DNA of 21,425 nucleotides from a virus. Of this stretch, positions 1 to 7,974 are shown in pieces. The DNA is taken from positions 1 to 21,425 of the IMG/VR virus record IMGVR_UViG_3300042294_001682, one strand, 5' to 3'. The notes beneath the pieces were generated by a model. The model was not told the origin of the DNA, did no database searches, and saw only the letters and a program-made list of their open reading frames with translations. Numbering within the stretch: position 1 is the stretch's first letter; each line of letters starts with the position of its first letter. The position numbers and the translations under genes are program-made.

Positions 1-180
1 GCCGAGTTGAAGGGCGAGCATTTCGTAGAACGTGAGCGGCTTGGGTTGCCCGGGCCGGCGGCTGGTGATCGAGCCGATCCCAACCCGCCGCGACGGCTGG
101 TAGTGAACGTGGTGCCCTGCTTCGCTCGACGATGCGAGCGGCTCACGGCCGCGAGCGGTCTGGCGAAATAGGGAGTCCAT
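1..180 (-). CDS. Partial CDS, unknown, runs off the left edge
   Basis: An open frame begins at ATG 180-178, 5 nt after the dNMP kinase stop, and stays open for 60 codons to the window edge. It begins MDSLFRQTARGREPL and ends with LTFYEMLALQLG. An AGAG sequence a few bases upstream could act as a weak ribosome binding site, and the tight spacing continues the operon. I do not recognise the family. The visible part is polar and basic with no membrane segment, and the end looks like the start of a helix. It could be a small hypothetical phage protein; the C-terminus is not available. Confidence 0.55.
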   Translation of the reverse strand, partial: MDSLFRQTARGREPLASSSEAGHHVHYQPSRRVGIGSITSRRPGQPKPLTFYEMLALQLG

Positions 181-185
181 GGTCT

Positions 186-920
186 CTATTCACCATTGTA
201 CGGGTGTTCAGGTACGCCGCGGGCGCGCAGAAAATCCGCCCATGCCGCTTGAACCGATGCCCGGAGTTGGTCGATGGTGCCGCCGTTCTGGATCTCCACG
301 TCGCAGCAGTCGCGGCCGATCATCCGATCGCTGACATGCGGGCAGTCGGCCGGCTCATCGCCGGGCCGGCTCACCCACCACACCTCCCCGCCACGCTCGC
401 GGATCGCGGAGACTTCGTTGGGGAACCGCGTGCCGCAGATGGCGAAGACGTTGGCCCCGGTCTGGTCCGCGAGCATGTCGATCCGCTGCATGGTCAGCCG
501 AACCCACAGGTCCGGGTGGATCAGGTCGCGGCCCCACTCCGTGCCGAGCGTGCGGAGACAGTGCCGCACCGTGGTCTCGGCCCCCGGCATCGCCCCCTCT
601 TTCTGGACCCGGCCCCGCAAAACCTCCTCGGGCACGTCGAACATGGCCGACAGCCCGCGGTATATGGGGTCGGCCCATTGAATGTGAGTGGACTCCGGGA
701 TCATGGACGCCACCAGCGACTTGCCAGCCCCGATGTGGCCGGCGATGCCGATGATCCGAACCCCGTCGCGTAGCTCCAGCATCGAGAGAATCCTTTCGCG
801 TTCGCGGATGAGCCTCATAATGTGTGCGGCAAGATTGCCCGCCGTGCCGGTCCACTGGCCCTGATAGCGGCGAGCGTCGGCCGTGGCCTTGGCGATGTAG
901 TCGTCGGAGAGAAGCGTCAC
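186..920 (-). CDS. Deoxynucleoside monophosphate kinase with N-terminal helical extension
   Basis: A 244-residue protein. Residues 56-68 hold a P-loop (GHIGAGKS, K67), followed by a nucleoside-monophosphate-kinase-like pattern: WADPIY near 82-87, TEWGRDLIHPDLW near 127-139 and ICGTRFPNE near 161-169. This resembles phage dNMP kinases of the T4 gp1 type, which phosphorylate dNMPs, including modified ones, with ATP to supply genome synthesis. Residues 1-50 form an extra helical segment (DARRYQGQWTGTAGNLAAHI and onward) that is not part of the kinase fold and looks like a fused small phage domain. The GTG start at 920 is chosen because it forms a GTGA overlap with the phosphoesterase stop; a longer open frame upstream is a shadow of that gene. 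Substrate preference cannot be read from sequence. Confidence 0.85.
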   Translation of the reverse strand: MTLLSDDYIAKATADARRYQGQWTGTAGNLAAHIMRLIRERERILSMLELRDGVRIIGIAGHIGAGKSLVASMIPESTHIQWADPIYRGLSAMFDVPEEVLRGRVQKEGAMPGAETTVRHCLRTLGTEWGRDLIHPDLWVRLTMQRIDMLADQTGANVFAICGTRFPNEVSAIRERGGEVWWVSRPGDEPADCPHVSDRMIGRDCCDVEIQNGGTIDQLRASVQAAWADFLRARGVPEHPYNGE

Positions 921-1996
921 GCGGTCCCCCGTAGGTCCGCGTCGCAAAACAGCGGGTACGCTTTCGTCACTTCGTGCCGGCCGTGGTCGATCACCACGAG
1001 CCCCTGGCAGGGGCGCTCGGCACTGCTCGCTTTGATGAACACGGCATACGGGGAGTAGCCGATGACGCTGCCGTTCGAGACGTAGCGGGCACCGCGGAGC
1101 CAACCCCAGTTGTGGTAGTGCCCGAAGATCGTCAGATCGGCCCGGCGGCTCACGTCCCACGCCGCGATCGCTTTCGACGCCGGCAGGGCCAACCCGTAGA
1201 CGCCGCCGGCGTAGCGGATCGAGTGGCCGTGGGTCGTGCGGAGAATGAACCCGTCGAGGTCCACGTAGCCCAGGTGCCCGGTCGCGATACGCCACTCGAC
1301 GTTGGCGTTTCGCTCCTCCCGGGCGAGCGTGTGGTACATGAGCTGCTCCCACGAGTGGTCCAGCTCGGTGGCGATCCGGAGCTTCTCGGTGCTCCGCCCG
1401 TGGTTGCCCGCGTTGGTGCAGACGATGACCGATTCGACCCGCTCGGCGATCGCGTCGAGCATCCCGCGGAGCCGCTCGCCGATCCACCTGGTCGCGTTGG
1501 GCGGGGTCAACTGCGTCACCTCGACACAGTCCGGGTGAATGTGGCCGGTGATGAAGTCGCCGCCCAGCCAAACCACCATCCGCCGGATGTCGGCCAGCCC
1601 CCGCTCGTGGTCGAGCATCGTGAACAGCCGCCGCTGCAACTCGTCGAGCCGCCGCTGGCACACGTCGAGCGAGTAGTCGTTCTCGCCGTTGACGGTCGCT
1701 GGATCGACCCGCTCCTCGCAGTGAATATCCGACAGCATGAAAACCATGGTGGCCGAGTGCCGCTTGGCGGTCCGCTTGCCGGGCGGCTTGCTTCGCACCG
1801 GCTCCAGCCCCCGGAGCGAGAGGGCCGCGTCGGCCCGGTCACGCTCGCGGTCGATGGCCGCGAGGGCGTCGCTGTACCGCTTGCGGTACGACGCCACCTC
1901 CGACCGCAGCCGGGCGATCTCGGCGTCGGCCGCGAGCCGGTCAGCTTGCTCGGCACGCTCGACCACCCGGTCGGTCAGTCGTTTCTGGACAGCCAT
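917..1996 (-). CDS. Calcineurin-like metallophosphoesterase with N-terminal coiled coil
   Basis: A 359-residue protein. The classic two-metal phosphoesterase motifs are all present in order: SDIHCEE at 89-95 (D90, H92), GGDFITG at 145-151 (D147), NAGNHGR at 195-201, THGHS near 255-259 and GHYH at 292-295. The protein should therefore be an active phosphodiesterase or phosphatase; whether it acts on nucleic acid, cyclic nucleotides or another phosphoester is unknown. Residues 10-60 are rich in E, R, A and D with heptad-like spacing and suggest a coiled coil, perhaps for oligomerisation. ATG 1996 is preferred over an upstream in-frame start at 2020 because it gives the shorter overlap (22 nt) with the preceding gene. 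It is followed by a GTGA overlap into the dNMP kinase gene, suggesting a joint role in nucleotide or DNA metabolism. Confidence 0.88.
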   Translation of the reverse strand: MAVQKRLTDRVVERAEQADRLAADAEIARLRSEVASYRKRYSDALAAIDRERDRADAALSLRGLEPVRSKPPGKRTAKRHSATMVFMLSDIHCEERVDPATVNGENDYSLDVCQRRLDELQRRLFTMLDHERGLADIRRMVVWLGGDFITGHIHPDCVEVTQLTPPNATRWIGERLRGMLDAIAERVESVIVCTNAGNHGRSTEKLRIATELDHSWEQLMYHTLAREERNANVEWRIATGHLGYVDLDGFILRTTHGHSIRYAGGVYGLALPASKAIAAWDVSRRADLTIFGHYHNWGWLRGARYVSNGSVIGYSPYAVFIKASSAERPCQGLVVIDHGRHEVTKAYPLFCDADLRGTA

Positions 1997-2226
1997 ACCC
2001 GCAGCCCCTGGGGTCCGCACAACTCGATCCCGTCGGCCGCCGACTCCTCGATCAGCAGGTCGGCGAGAGCCGACGCGGAGGTCTGCAACTCGCCGGACTG
2101 AAACCGCCGGCGAACGTCGAGCAGTTCGGCCTGGGCCTCCGGCGGGAGCCGCTCGAAGAAGTTGCGGGGCCGCCGCCCCAGCCGCGAAACCCGGTCCGCG
2201 ATCCGATCCACGAGACGATCAGCCAT
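1975..2226 (-). CDS. Small conserved-looking phage protein, function unknown
   Basis: An 83-residue protein starting MADRLVDRIADRVS. The start at 2226 is set by a strong GGAGG upstream with good spacing; an in-frame ATG four codons earlier overlaps that site. The N-terminal half is basic, the middle (LPPEAQAELLDVRRRFQSGEL, residues about 28-48) reads as helical, and the end has an IELCGPQGLRVWL segment near 68-80. I recall similar small proteins in planctomycete phages but know no function. A helix-turn-helix or small-terminase-like role is conceivable but not supported by a motif. It overlaps the phosphoesterase start by 22 nt, so the two are probably translated together. Confidence 0.7.
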   Translation of the reverse strand: MADRLVDRIADRVSRLGRRPRNFFERLPPEAQAELLDVRRRFQSGELQTSASALADLLIEESAADGIELCGPQGLRVWLSRND

Positions 2227-2267
2227 CGGCACCTCCACGGTGTACCGCCGTCCACCTGGTCGAGTGT

Positions 2268-2687
2268 CTACGGCTGCGGAGGGCCGTCAACCCCGGTAGC
2301 CGGCCCCCATTTGCCGACCGGGCACGACTCTCCGGCCCACGAGAGCTTGGACACGAGCCCGCGTTGGCCGCTCACGCCGCACCCACACTTCCGGCACGCC
2401 GATCCGGTGTAGTGCTCGCACTGCTGGCAGATGGCAAACCGCTCGGCCACCTGCTCGTCGGTGCAGCGTGGGGCACCCTGGGCGACGTGCCGAGCGGCGG
2501 ACCGTGCGAAGTTGCCGGCACGCTCCAGGAGCCCGGGCATGACCACCGGCTCGGCTGCGGCCCGGGCGGCCCGGGCGGCCCGGTACCGCTCAACAAGTTG
2601 CGACCTGCTTGACGCTGATTGAGATTCGGGGCGGCGGGGTGCACTCGGTGGTACCGACTGCGGTGCTTCGTCCGAGATATTCGACAT
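2268..2687 (-). CDS. Cysteine-rich zinc-binding-type phage protein
   Basis: A 139-residue protein. The C-terminal half holds seven cysteines: C75, then CxxC at 87-90, CxxCxC at 98-103 and C122 in the SCPVGKW motif. The pattern (ICQQCEHYTG, CRKCGCG, LSWAGESCP) is one I associate with small phage zinc-ribbon proteins often encoded near tail-tip genes; a structural zinc site is likely and the role is unknown. Residues 1-50 are low-complexity and rich in A, R, S and P. The start at 2687 is supported by GGAG about 9 nt upstream, although it overlaps the previous gene by 98 nt; an internal ATG at 2540 would avoid the overlap and keep every cysteine. A DNA-binding or disulfide-linked virion protein is an alternative. 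Confidence 0.78.
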   Translation of the reverse strand: MSNISDEAPQSVPPSAPRRPESQSASSRSQLVERYRAARAARAAAEPVVMPGLLERAGNFARSAARHVAQGAPRCTDEQVAERFAICQQCEHYTGSACRKCGCGVSGQRGLVSKLSWAGESCPVGKWGPATGVDGPPQP

Positions 2688-3918
2688 CGACTAGATCTCC
2701 ATCGAGTACGGGATCCCCAGCCGCACGGTGCTCGTCTTCGCAGCCGGGCACGCACTCCAGGACGCCGGCCCACTCGTCATAGGTTTCGTGCGTGATCTGC
2801 GGGACGTTGTCGTATTGGATGCACTGCGAGAAGACGCTGGCCATCCATGTCGAGACATCGTCTACCGTGTCGCAAGTGATCTGCACGGTGTGCCGCTCGA
2901 TCACGAGCCCGCCGAGCCCGGGGACGTAGTCCGCGGGGTCGAAAATCTCCAGCACCAAGTAGCCGACCCCATCCCACGACCAGTAATACGGCGCTCCGCC
3001 CCACTCCACGTCGTCGGTGCCGTGCGTGAATGTCTTCGAGCGGGTGCCGTTGCTGAACGTCCACTCCGTGCCGGCCGCGGCGGTGCAGCTGCACGGCGCG
3101 GACACGCAGGAGCGGCGAGAGGTGATCTGGAACTCGGCAGAAAAGTTGTCAATCTCAGACTCGACCAGTGCCGGCCGTTCGCCGGGGCCAAACCAGTTGC
3201 CGCCGGCCAGTTCGTGCTCCTGTCCAAAGATAGTGACCGTTCGTCCCGAGATCGACACGCTGATGGGAGTCTGCGGAAACTTCAGGCCGTCCTGCGGCGT
3301 GGGCCTGCGATCGAGACAGACGCGGCCGGCAAGGTCGCCATAAAAGCAGTCGCTAGGAACAGAAAAAACCTTTTCGCTGTATTGGAAATAGCTTGCCAGC
3401 TCTGTGCTGGTGCCTTCGATGAAATCAAAGATATCGAAGTCTACGATTTGCCTAACCTCAATCTCCCAGGGATTGTCTCCACCGCCGCACCCAATCGCGA
3501 CACTCGCCACCAAAGTCAGGCGCGCCTGCAGATACTCCAGCTCTCCACCGGGTTCCCTTTGCCACGATCCCCGTTTTTCAACTCGAACAACCGAGCTTCC
3601 GGCTAGCAGCGCGCGAGACTCCTTTCGCGGCGGCTGAAATGGGTCGTTCCAGATATCAAATCCATACCCAAGATCCTCAGTAAAAGGGTGACCTGGCACC
3701 GTACGTGAAACTAAAACTTCGCCGAATGGCGGCACGCAGTTTCTTGGCGCAGTCTTGACTGCGATGTCTTCTGGAGACGAGAGCTCGGCAAACAATGTGC
3801 AGCCATCCGAGCACACGCACACTGGCGGCGGCGGATTCTCGCAGCAGCACGACTCGCTGCCACCGATCGCTCCGCCAACCATGAGCGGCCCGCCGTCCTT
3901 CCAGGTGATCGACGTCAT
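2590..3918 (-). CDS. Large cysteine-rich putative virion protein, unknown
   Basis: A 442-residue protein with no family I can name. The N-terminus (residues 20-45) is unusual: a CCC cluster, a PPPP run and a CVCSDGC motif, with further cysteines throughout, including CSCTAAAG near 276-283 and CVPGCEDEH near 392-400. The remainder is rich in beta-prone and aromatic residues (SYFQYSEKVF, YYWSWDGVGYLVLEIF), typical of tail-tip or receptor-contact proteins. There is no signal peptide and no obvious membrane helix. Its ATG overlaps the stop of the 112-residue gene as ATGA. The stretch from about 3330 to 3850 is visibly richer in A+T than neighbouring genes. Its position after the tape measure suggests a tail-tip or adhesion role; this is inference. 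Confidence 0.72.
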   Translation of the reverse strand: MTSITWKDGGPLMVGGAIGGSESCCCENPPPPVCVCSDGCTLFAELSSPEDIAVKTAPRNCVPPFGEVLVSRTVPGHPFTEDLGYGFDIWNDPFQPPRKESRALLAGSSVVRVEKRGSWQREPGGELEYLQARLTLVASVAIGCGGGDNPWEIEVRQIVDFDIFDFIEGTSTELASYFQYSEKVFSVPSDCFYGDLAGRVCLDRRPTPQDGLKFPQTPISVSISGRTVTIFGQEHELAGGNWFGPGERPALVESEIDNFSAEFQITSRRSCVSAPCSCTAAAGTEWTFSNGTRSKTFTHGTDDVEWGGAPYYWSWDGVGYLVLEIFDPADYVPGLGGLVIERHTVQITCDTVDDVSTWMASVFSQCIQYDNVPQITHETYDEWAGVLECVPGCEDEHRAAGDPVLDGDLVDVEYLGRSTAVGTTECTPPPRISISVKQVATC

Positions 3919-4253
3919 GTGATCTCCAGCGCCGACACCACAACCTCCAGCCGGTCGGCCGCCGACGCCGTCGCCGAAATGGACTCGCCCTGCCGGACCG
4001 CCAGCGGGGCGTCGAGCACCTGATATCGCACGCCCGTTGAGACGTTCGCGTTCGCCACGAGGGCGTAGCCCGTCGCCCCCTGGTGAATCCGGACGGTCAC
4101 GGTCGCCGCGTTGCTGGTGTCCACGTTGGCGACGTTGATCGAGCGAACCAGGGTCACGCCGGTCACGCCCGTCGTGCCGGTCACCCCGGTCGCCACGTAG
4201 GTCGTGCCGGTGGTGGAGAGCTTGTATGCGTAGGAGCGAAATGCTTCGGGCAT
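3915..4253 (-). CDS. Small beta-rich putative tail-tip or decoration protein with TGVTG motif
   Basis: A 112-residue protein. Residues 17-35 carry a Thr-Gly-Val repeat (ATGVTGTTGVTGVT), followed by short alternating beta strands (TVTVRIHQGATGYALVA, RLEVVVSALEIT). The composition fits a small beta-sandwich virion protein. It begins at ATG 4253 with GAGG five bases upstream, 7 nt after the preceding stop, and its own stop overlaps the next start as ATGA. I do not recognise a named family. The TGVTG element recurs in other proteins of this operon. A role as a tail-tip accessory or outer-surface protein is inferred from position only. Confidence 0.72.
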   Translation of the reverse strand: MPEAFRSYAYKLSTTGTTYVATGVTGTTGVTGVTLVRSINVANVDTSNAATVTVRIHQGATGYALVANANVSTGVRYQVLDAPLAVRQGESISATASAADRLEVVVSALEIT

Positions 4254-4260
4254 GGTGACC

Positions 4261-4971
4261 TCAGAAAAAGTAGCTCGACGTATAGGACGGGGTGCCCGAG
4301 CACTCGGTGACGCTGTACCACTGGAGCCCGGCGTCGCAGCCGCTGGCCCCGGTGGTCGGCTTGCCGTGGCCGAGCAGTTGGACCGAGCCGGTGGAGTAGT
4401 TTTCGATCGTGGTCGGGTCGGTCTCCGAGCTGAACATCAACAGCGACCACGCCCCGGTCACTCCGGACACCCCCGTGCCGCGCCACAGTTGGCGAAAGGG
4501 GCCGGCGTCCGCCGACTCCATGTAGCCGGCCTGGTCCTTAACCGGGCGGGCGTATCGGTGGCCTTCGCAGCGGACGACCACTCGCGACTGGATCACCCCG
4601 GCGATCGCCCCCTGCCCGATCTCGCCGGCCGCGATCGGCTCCACGGCCACCACATAGCCCACCGGCCCGTCCGGGTCGCTCTGGCCCGGCACCACCCCAA
4701 CCACGCCCGGCCACGACTGAAACGAATCGGCCGCCGGCCCCGTCGTGCCCGTCGGGGTCTCCAGCATCGCGTTGATCTGCAGCACGCCCCACCGCTCCAG
4801 CGGGCCGGTCGTGAAGTTTCGCACCCGGACGCGGTGGTTGACCTGCGGCACATCGCTCGACTCCGCGTCGAACTGCGGCCGAACGCGGACCTGGTCGATG
4901 ACCTGGTTCCACGCCGTCGCCGCGATCTTCACGGGCTCGCCGGGCCGCACCCGGCGAAATGCGTTCGTCAT
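4261..4971 (-). CDS. Putative tail-tip structural protein (MTNAFRRVRPGEP type)
   Basis: A 236-residue protein beginning MTNAFRRVRPGEPVKIAAT, with AWNQVIDQV following. This N-terminal signature is one I associate with structural genes downstream of the tape measure in planctomycete phages; its function is not known to me. The middle contains beta-rich segments (GVVGVVPGQ, YVVAVEPIAAGEIGQGAIAG) resembling an OB-like or barrel domain. The C-terminal part holds a TGVSGVTGAW element and ends in aromatic residues (YTSSYFF). ATG 4971 overlaps the upstream stop as ATGA, which decides the start over an in-frame ATG at 5046. Its proximity to the other tail-tip candidates suggests a virion location. Confidence 0.75.
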   Translation of the reverse strand: MTNAFRRVRPGEPVKIAATAWNQVIDQVRVRPQFDAESSDVPQVNHRVRVRNFTTGPLERWGVLQINAMLETPTGTTGPAADSFQSWPGVVGVVPGQSDPDGPVGYVVAVEPIAAGEIGQGAIAGVIQSRVVVRCEGHRYARPVKDQAGYMESADAGPFRQLWRGTGVSGVTGAWSLLMFSSETDPTTIENYSTGSVQLLGHGKPTTGASGCDAGLQWYSVTECSGTPSYTSSYFF

Positions 4972-5993
4972 GCCTTGTTTTTCTTTTCGTCGCTGATCGG
5001 GTGCTCGAACGTGTTGCCGCCCGACAGGTAGAACCGCGGCCACCACCGCCCGCCGGGCAACTTGAGGTCGAGGAACTTCTTTCGCGGGTAGACCTGGTCC
5101 ACGTAGACGTATCGCGGCTTCTTGACCGGGAAGTTCTGGTCCACCTCGTCCCCGTACACGATCCAGAGAAAGTCCATGCCGGCCTTCTTGGTGACCGTGA
5201 TGTCGCCAACCTTGAACTCGTTGCGGCTTCGCTGGGCCACGAACGAGTAGGTCACCGGCACCATCGTGGACGACGTGTTCGCGTCGAACCGCGCCCCGAG
5301 AAACAGCACCTCCCCGGGGCCAAAGATCCGAAACCTATCCTCGTTCACCATGCCGCCCATCTCGTGCAGCACCTGGGCGTAGGGCTGCGAAGGGTCTTCC
5401 GCGTCTTCGACCTGCGGGTTTTCTCTGATCGCCGGCTCCCTCGACCCGGTCACCAGATACCACGCCGGCACCAACCACGTCTCACTCCACGACAGCGAGG
5501 GAACCGTGATCTCCACGCCGTTGACCCGGCCGCCCGACACGTTGATCGCCCCGTAGGAGTTGGGGGCGATGGCCGGATTCTCCGCGTAGCCCGTGGCGAT
5601 CGGGTTGACGTCTTCTTCGCCCTGGTACGCGACCGTCACGGTTTCCTTGCCGCCGGTGGTGTCCATCGACAGCCCGGCCGGCACCATGGGCACGCCGTCC
5701 TCGTTGATGAACTCGCGCCCCTCGTAAGCGTTGACGCCCGCGTTGCCGTAGACCGCTTCGATCTCGTACCAGCCGTTGCCGACCGACCGCGGCGTGAGGC
5801 TCACGCGGCGGTGGCCGTCGTAGTAGAGCGGGGCCAGCTCGCGGCCCTTCTGCTCGGCGTCGGTGTAGGTCTCGACGGAGTGGATCAGCCACCGCAGGGA
5901 GACCTCCCGCGATATCATGCCGTCGGTGCTTACGTTGACCGCCGACGCGCCGGAATCGACGCGCTCCATGTTGTTGGCCGGGACGAGAACCAT
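4968..5993 (-). CDS. Putative distal tail or tail-tip protein
   Basis: A 341-residue protein directly downstream of the tape measure, where distal tail and hub proteins usually lie. The first 60 residues (MVLVPANNMERVDSG, then VSLRWLIHSVETYTDAEQKG) and the later KVGDITVTKKAGMDFLWIVYGDEVDQ region (about 270-300) match a pattern I recall from planctomycete prophages. Mixed beta segments dominate and no enzyme motif is visible. The C-terminus is basic (DEKKNKA). It starts at ATG 5993, 10 nt after the tape measure stop, with GAGG eight bases upstream. No signal peptide or membrane segment is apparent. The assignment rests on gene order and partial recognition, so a central-fibre or hub role is equally possible. 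Confidence 0.72.
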   Translation of the reverse strand: MVLVPANNMERVDSGASAVNVSTDGMISREVSLRWLIHSVETYTDAEQKGRELAPLYYDGHRRVSLTPRSVGNGWYEIEAVYGNAGVNAYEGREFINEDGVPMVPAGLSMDTTGGKETVTVAYQGEEDVNPIATGYAENPAIAPNSYGAINVSGGRVNGVEITVPSLSWSETWLVPAWYLVTGSREPAIRENPQVEDAEDPSQPYAQVLHEMGGMVNEDRFRIFGPGEVLFLGARFDANTSSTMVPVTYSFVAQRSRNEFKVGDITVTKKAGMDFLWIVYGDEVDQNFPVKKPRYVYVDQVYPRKKFLDLKLPGGRWWPRFYLSGGNTFEHPISDEKKNKA

Positions 5994-6003
5994 CGAAATA
6001 CCT

Positions 6004-7974
6004 CTACGCGAACTGGATGGTCGGTCCGTTGTTCTGGAGCATCTGACGCATGAGGGCGGCCGTGGTCTCGCTGGCGAGCGCGGTTCGCTCGCTGGCGGAG
6101 AGTAGGTCGCGGTCGCTGCGGGCCGCCACGCCGCCGGCCATCACGGGGGTAAGGGCCTTGATGCCGCCGCGGATGGCCGAGACCTGCGGGATGGTGGACA
6201 CCTGGGCCTCCAGGGCCGCGGCCCCCGCGGCTGCGAACGCCTGCAGCGAGTCCTCGCCCACGGCCTCGCCACGCATGGTCGCCTGCACGAGCTCGTCGAT
6301 CCCGTCGGCCATGCGGCCGGTGTTGTCGGCCGTCTCCTGGGCCGCCGTGAGCGACGGCCCGAACACCAGCCGGCTGGCGATCTGCCCGGAGAACGTGGAC
6401 GCGGAATCGCCGGTCCCGAGCCCGGGCTGCGCGCCGGCCATGCCGGCCGCACCTGGGCCAGCCATCGGCGGGCGGTTCGCGTCGCGCATGATTCCCGACT
6501 TCGACGCGGCATCCGCCTGCGTGGACGCCGTGCTCATCCAGTACGCCAGCCCGCCCAGGGCCGTGATCGCGGCGAGCGCCCAACCCCACCCCGGGATCGC
6601 CTGCATCACGGCCCGGAGGCCCACGAGGGCGGCGGTCAGTCCGCCGACCGCCACACTGAAAGCCCGGGTCATGAGAGTGGCCGTGGCGGCGAACCCGATG
6701 TAGCCGCGCAGCCCGAAGTTGACGAACTGCAACATGGCCCCGGCCCCGAGAGCCGCCACGCCGATCGTGACCATCGCCCCCGAGACCGACGCCAGGATCG
6801 GCGAGAGCACCGGCACGGACGTGAGCAGCCAGGACATCGCGTCGATGATCGGGATCACGGCTTGAGCCGCGACCCGGACCGCCGCCGTGAAGTAGCGGTC
6901 GGAGAACGCGATCGCGAGCCGCTCGACCACGGCGAACAGGGCGTTGCCCACGCCGGTGAGCCCGGACATGGCGATCTCGAACTTCTGCGAGACCGTGCGG
7001 CTGCTTTCCATGGCCTCGGCCACGCGATTGAATCCGGCTTCGCCCTGCTCGGCGAACGCATGGATCACGCGGATGCCGCGAACGTCGAACACATCGACGA
7101 GCGCTTTGTTGCTGAGTATGGCCTCGCGGGCCGATCGGTCCATGCCCTTCATCGCCTGCGCGAAAATCTCCGCGATCTGAGCGAGCGGCAGGAGCTTGCC
7201 CTTGTTATCGACAAACGACTCCATCGACAGCCCCAGTTGAGCCAGCGCCTCCCTCGCGTCGTTGGTCGGGGCCAGAAGTTTGACCAGCAGCGTCTTGATG
7301 CCGGTGCCGGCTTCTTCGCCTCTGATTCCGTACCGCGCGAGAACGGCCAGCCCCTGCGACAGCCCGAACAGGGACTGGTTCGTCCCCTTGGCCACGCTGG
7401 CCACCAGGGCGAACGACTCGATCATGGATGCGATAGTGGTTTCGCTGGAGTCGGCCGCGGCGGAGAGCGTGTCGGCGGCCTGCTGGGCACTGAGGCCGAA
7501 CACGTTCATCGCCACCTTCATGAACTCGGCGGCGGCAGACGCCTCGACGCCAGAAATCTGCGCGAACTCCACGGCGGCCCGGCCGGCCCCGGCCAACGCT
7601 TCCTCCACCCCCATGCCGGCCTTGATGAGAAGCGTAAAAGCCTGGGCGATCTTCGTCGGGGCGATCCCCATCGACTTCGACAGCCGAAGCGACTCCTCGC
7701 GGACAGCCGCCATCTGCTCCGGCGTGATGTCGGACACGGCCCCCTGCAACTCCAGGAGCGCGTCTTGGAACGTCGCCGTGCTCTGAGCCGCCAGCAGCAT
7801 CGGCACACCCATCGCACCGCCGGCGATCGCCAGCCCGGTCCCGGCCCGCTTGAGCGTGCTGGACAGCCGGACGATCGAGTGCTGGGTCTTCTTGAGCGTG
7901 CGCTGGAAGTGGGTGTCGTTCGCCGTGATCTCCACGAACGCCCGGCCGGCACGGACTGCGGATGCGCTACTCAT
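6004..7974 (-). CDS. Phage tail tape measure protein (TP901 type)
   Basis: A 656-residue protein that sets tail length and is packed inside the tail tube before genome ejection. Residues 60-330 carry the TP901-type core: FQDALLELQGAVSDIT, a GMGVEEALAGAGRAA segment, EAGTGIKTLLVKLLAP and LSNKALVDVFDVRG. Residues about 370-480 hold several long hydrophobic stretches (VPVLSPILASVSGAMVTIG, AAITALGGLAYWM) typical of tape measure proteins. The C-terminal 150 residues are rich in A, G and M with no clear lysozyme or peptidase domain. At about 1.5 angstrom per residue, the rule used for such proteins, the tail would be near 100 nm. Its ATG overlaps the gpGT stop as ATGA. Confidence 0.93.
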   Translation of the reverse strand: MSSASAVRAGRAFVEITANDTHFQRTLKKTQHSIVRLSSTLKRAGTGLAIAGGAMGVPMLLAAQSTATFQDALLELQGAVSDITPEQMAAVREESLRLSKSMGIAPTKIAQAFTLLIKAGMGVEEALAGAGRAAVEFAQISGVEASAAAEFMKVAMNVFGLSAQQAADTLSAAADSSETTIASMIESFALVASVAKGTNQSLFGLSQGLAVLARYGIRGEEAGTGIKTLLVKLLAPTNDAREALAQLGLSMESFVDNKGKLLPLAQIAEIFAQAMKGMDRSAREAILSNKALVDVFDVRGIRVIHAFAEQGEAGFNRVAEAMESSRTVSQKFEIAMSGLTGVGNALFAVVERLAIAFSDRYFTAAVRVAAQAVIPIIDAMSWLLTSVPVLSPILASVSGAMVTIGVAALGAGAMLQFVNFGLRGYIGFAATATLMTRAFSVAVGGLTAALVGLRAVMQAIPGWGWALAAITALGGLAYWMSTASTQADAASKSGIMRDANRPPMAGPGAAGMAGAQPGLGTGDSASTFSGQIASRLVFGPSLTAAQETADNTGRMADGIDELVQATMRGEAVGEDSLQAFAAAGAAALEAQVSTIPQVSAIRGGIKALTPVMAGGVAARSDRDLLSASERTALASETTAALMRQMLQNNGPTIQFA

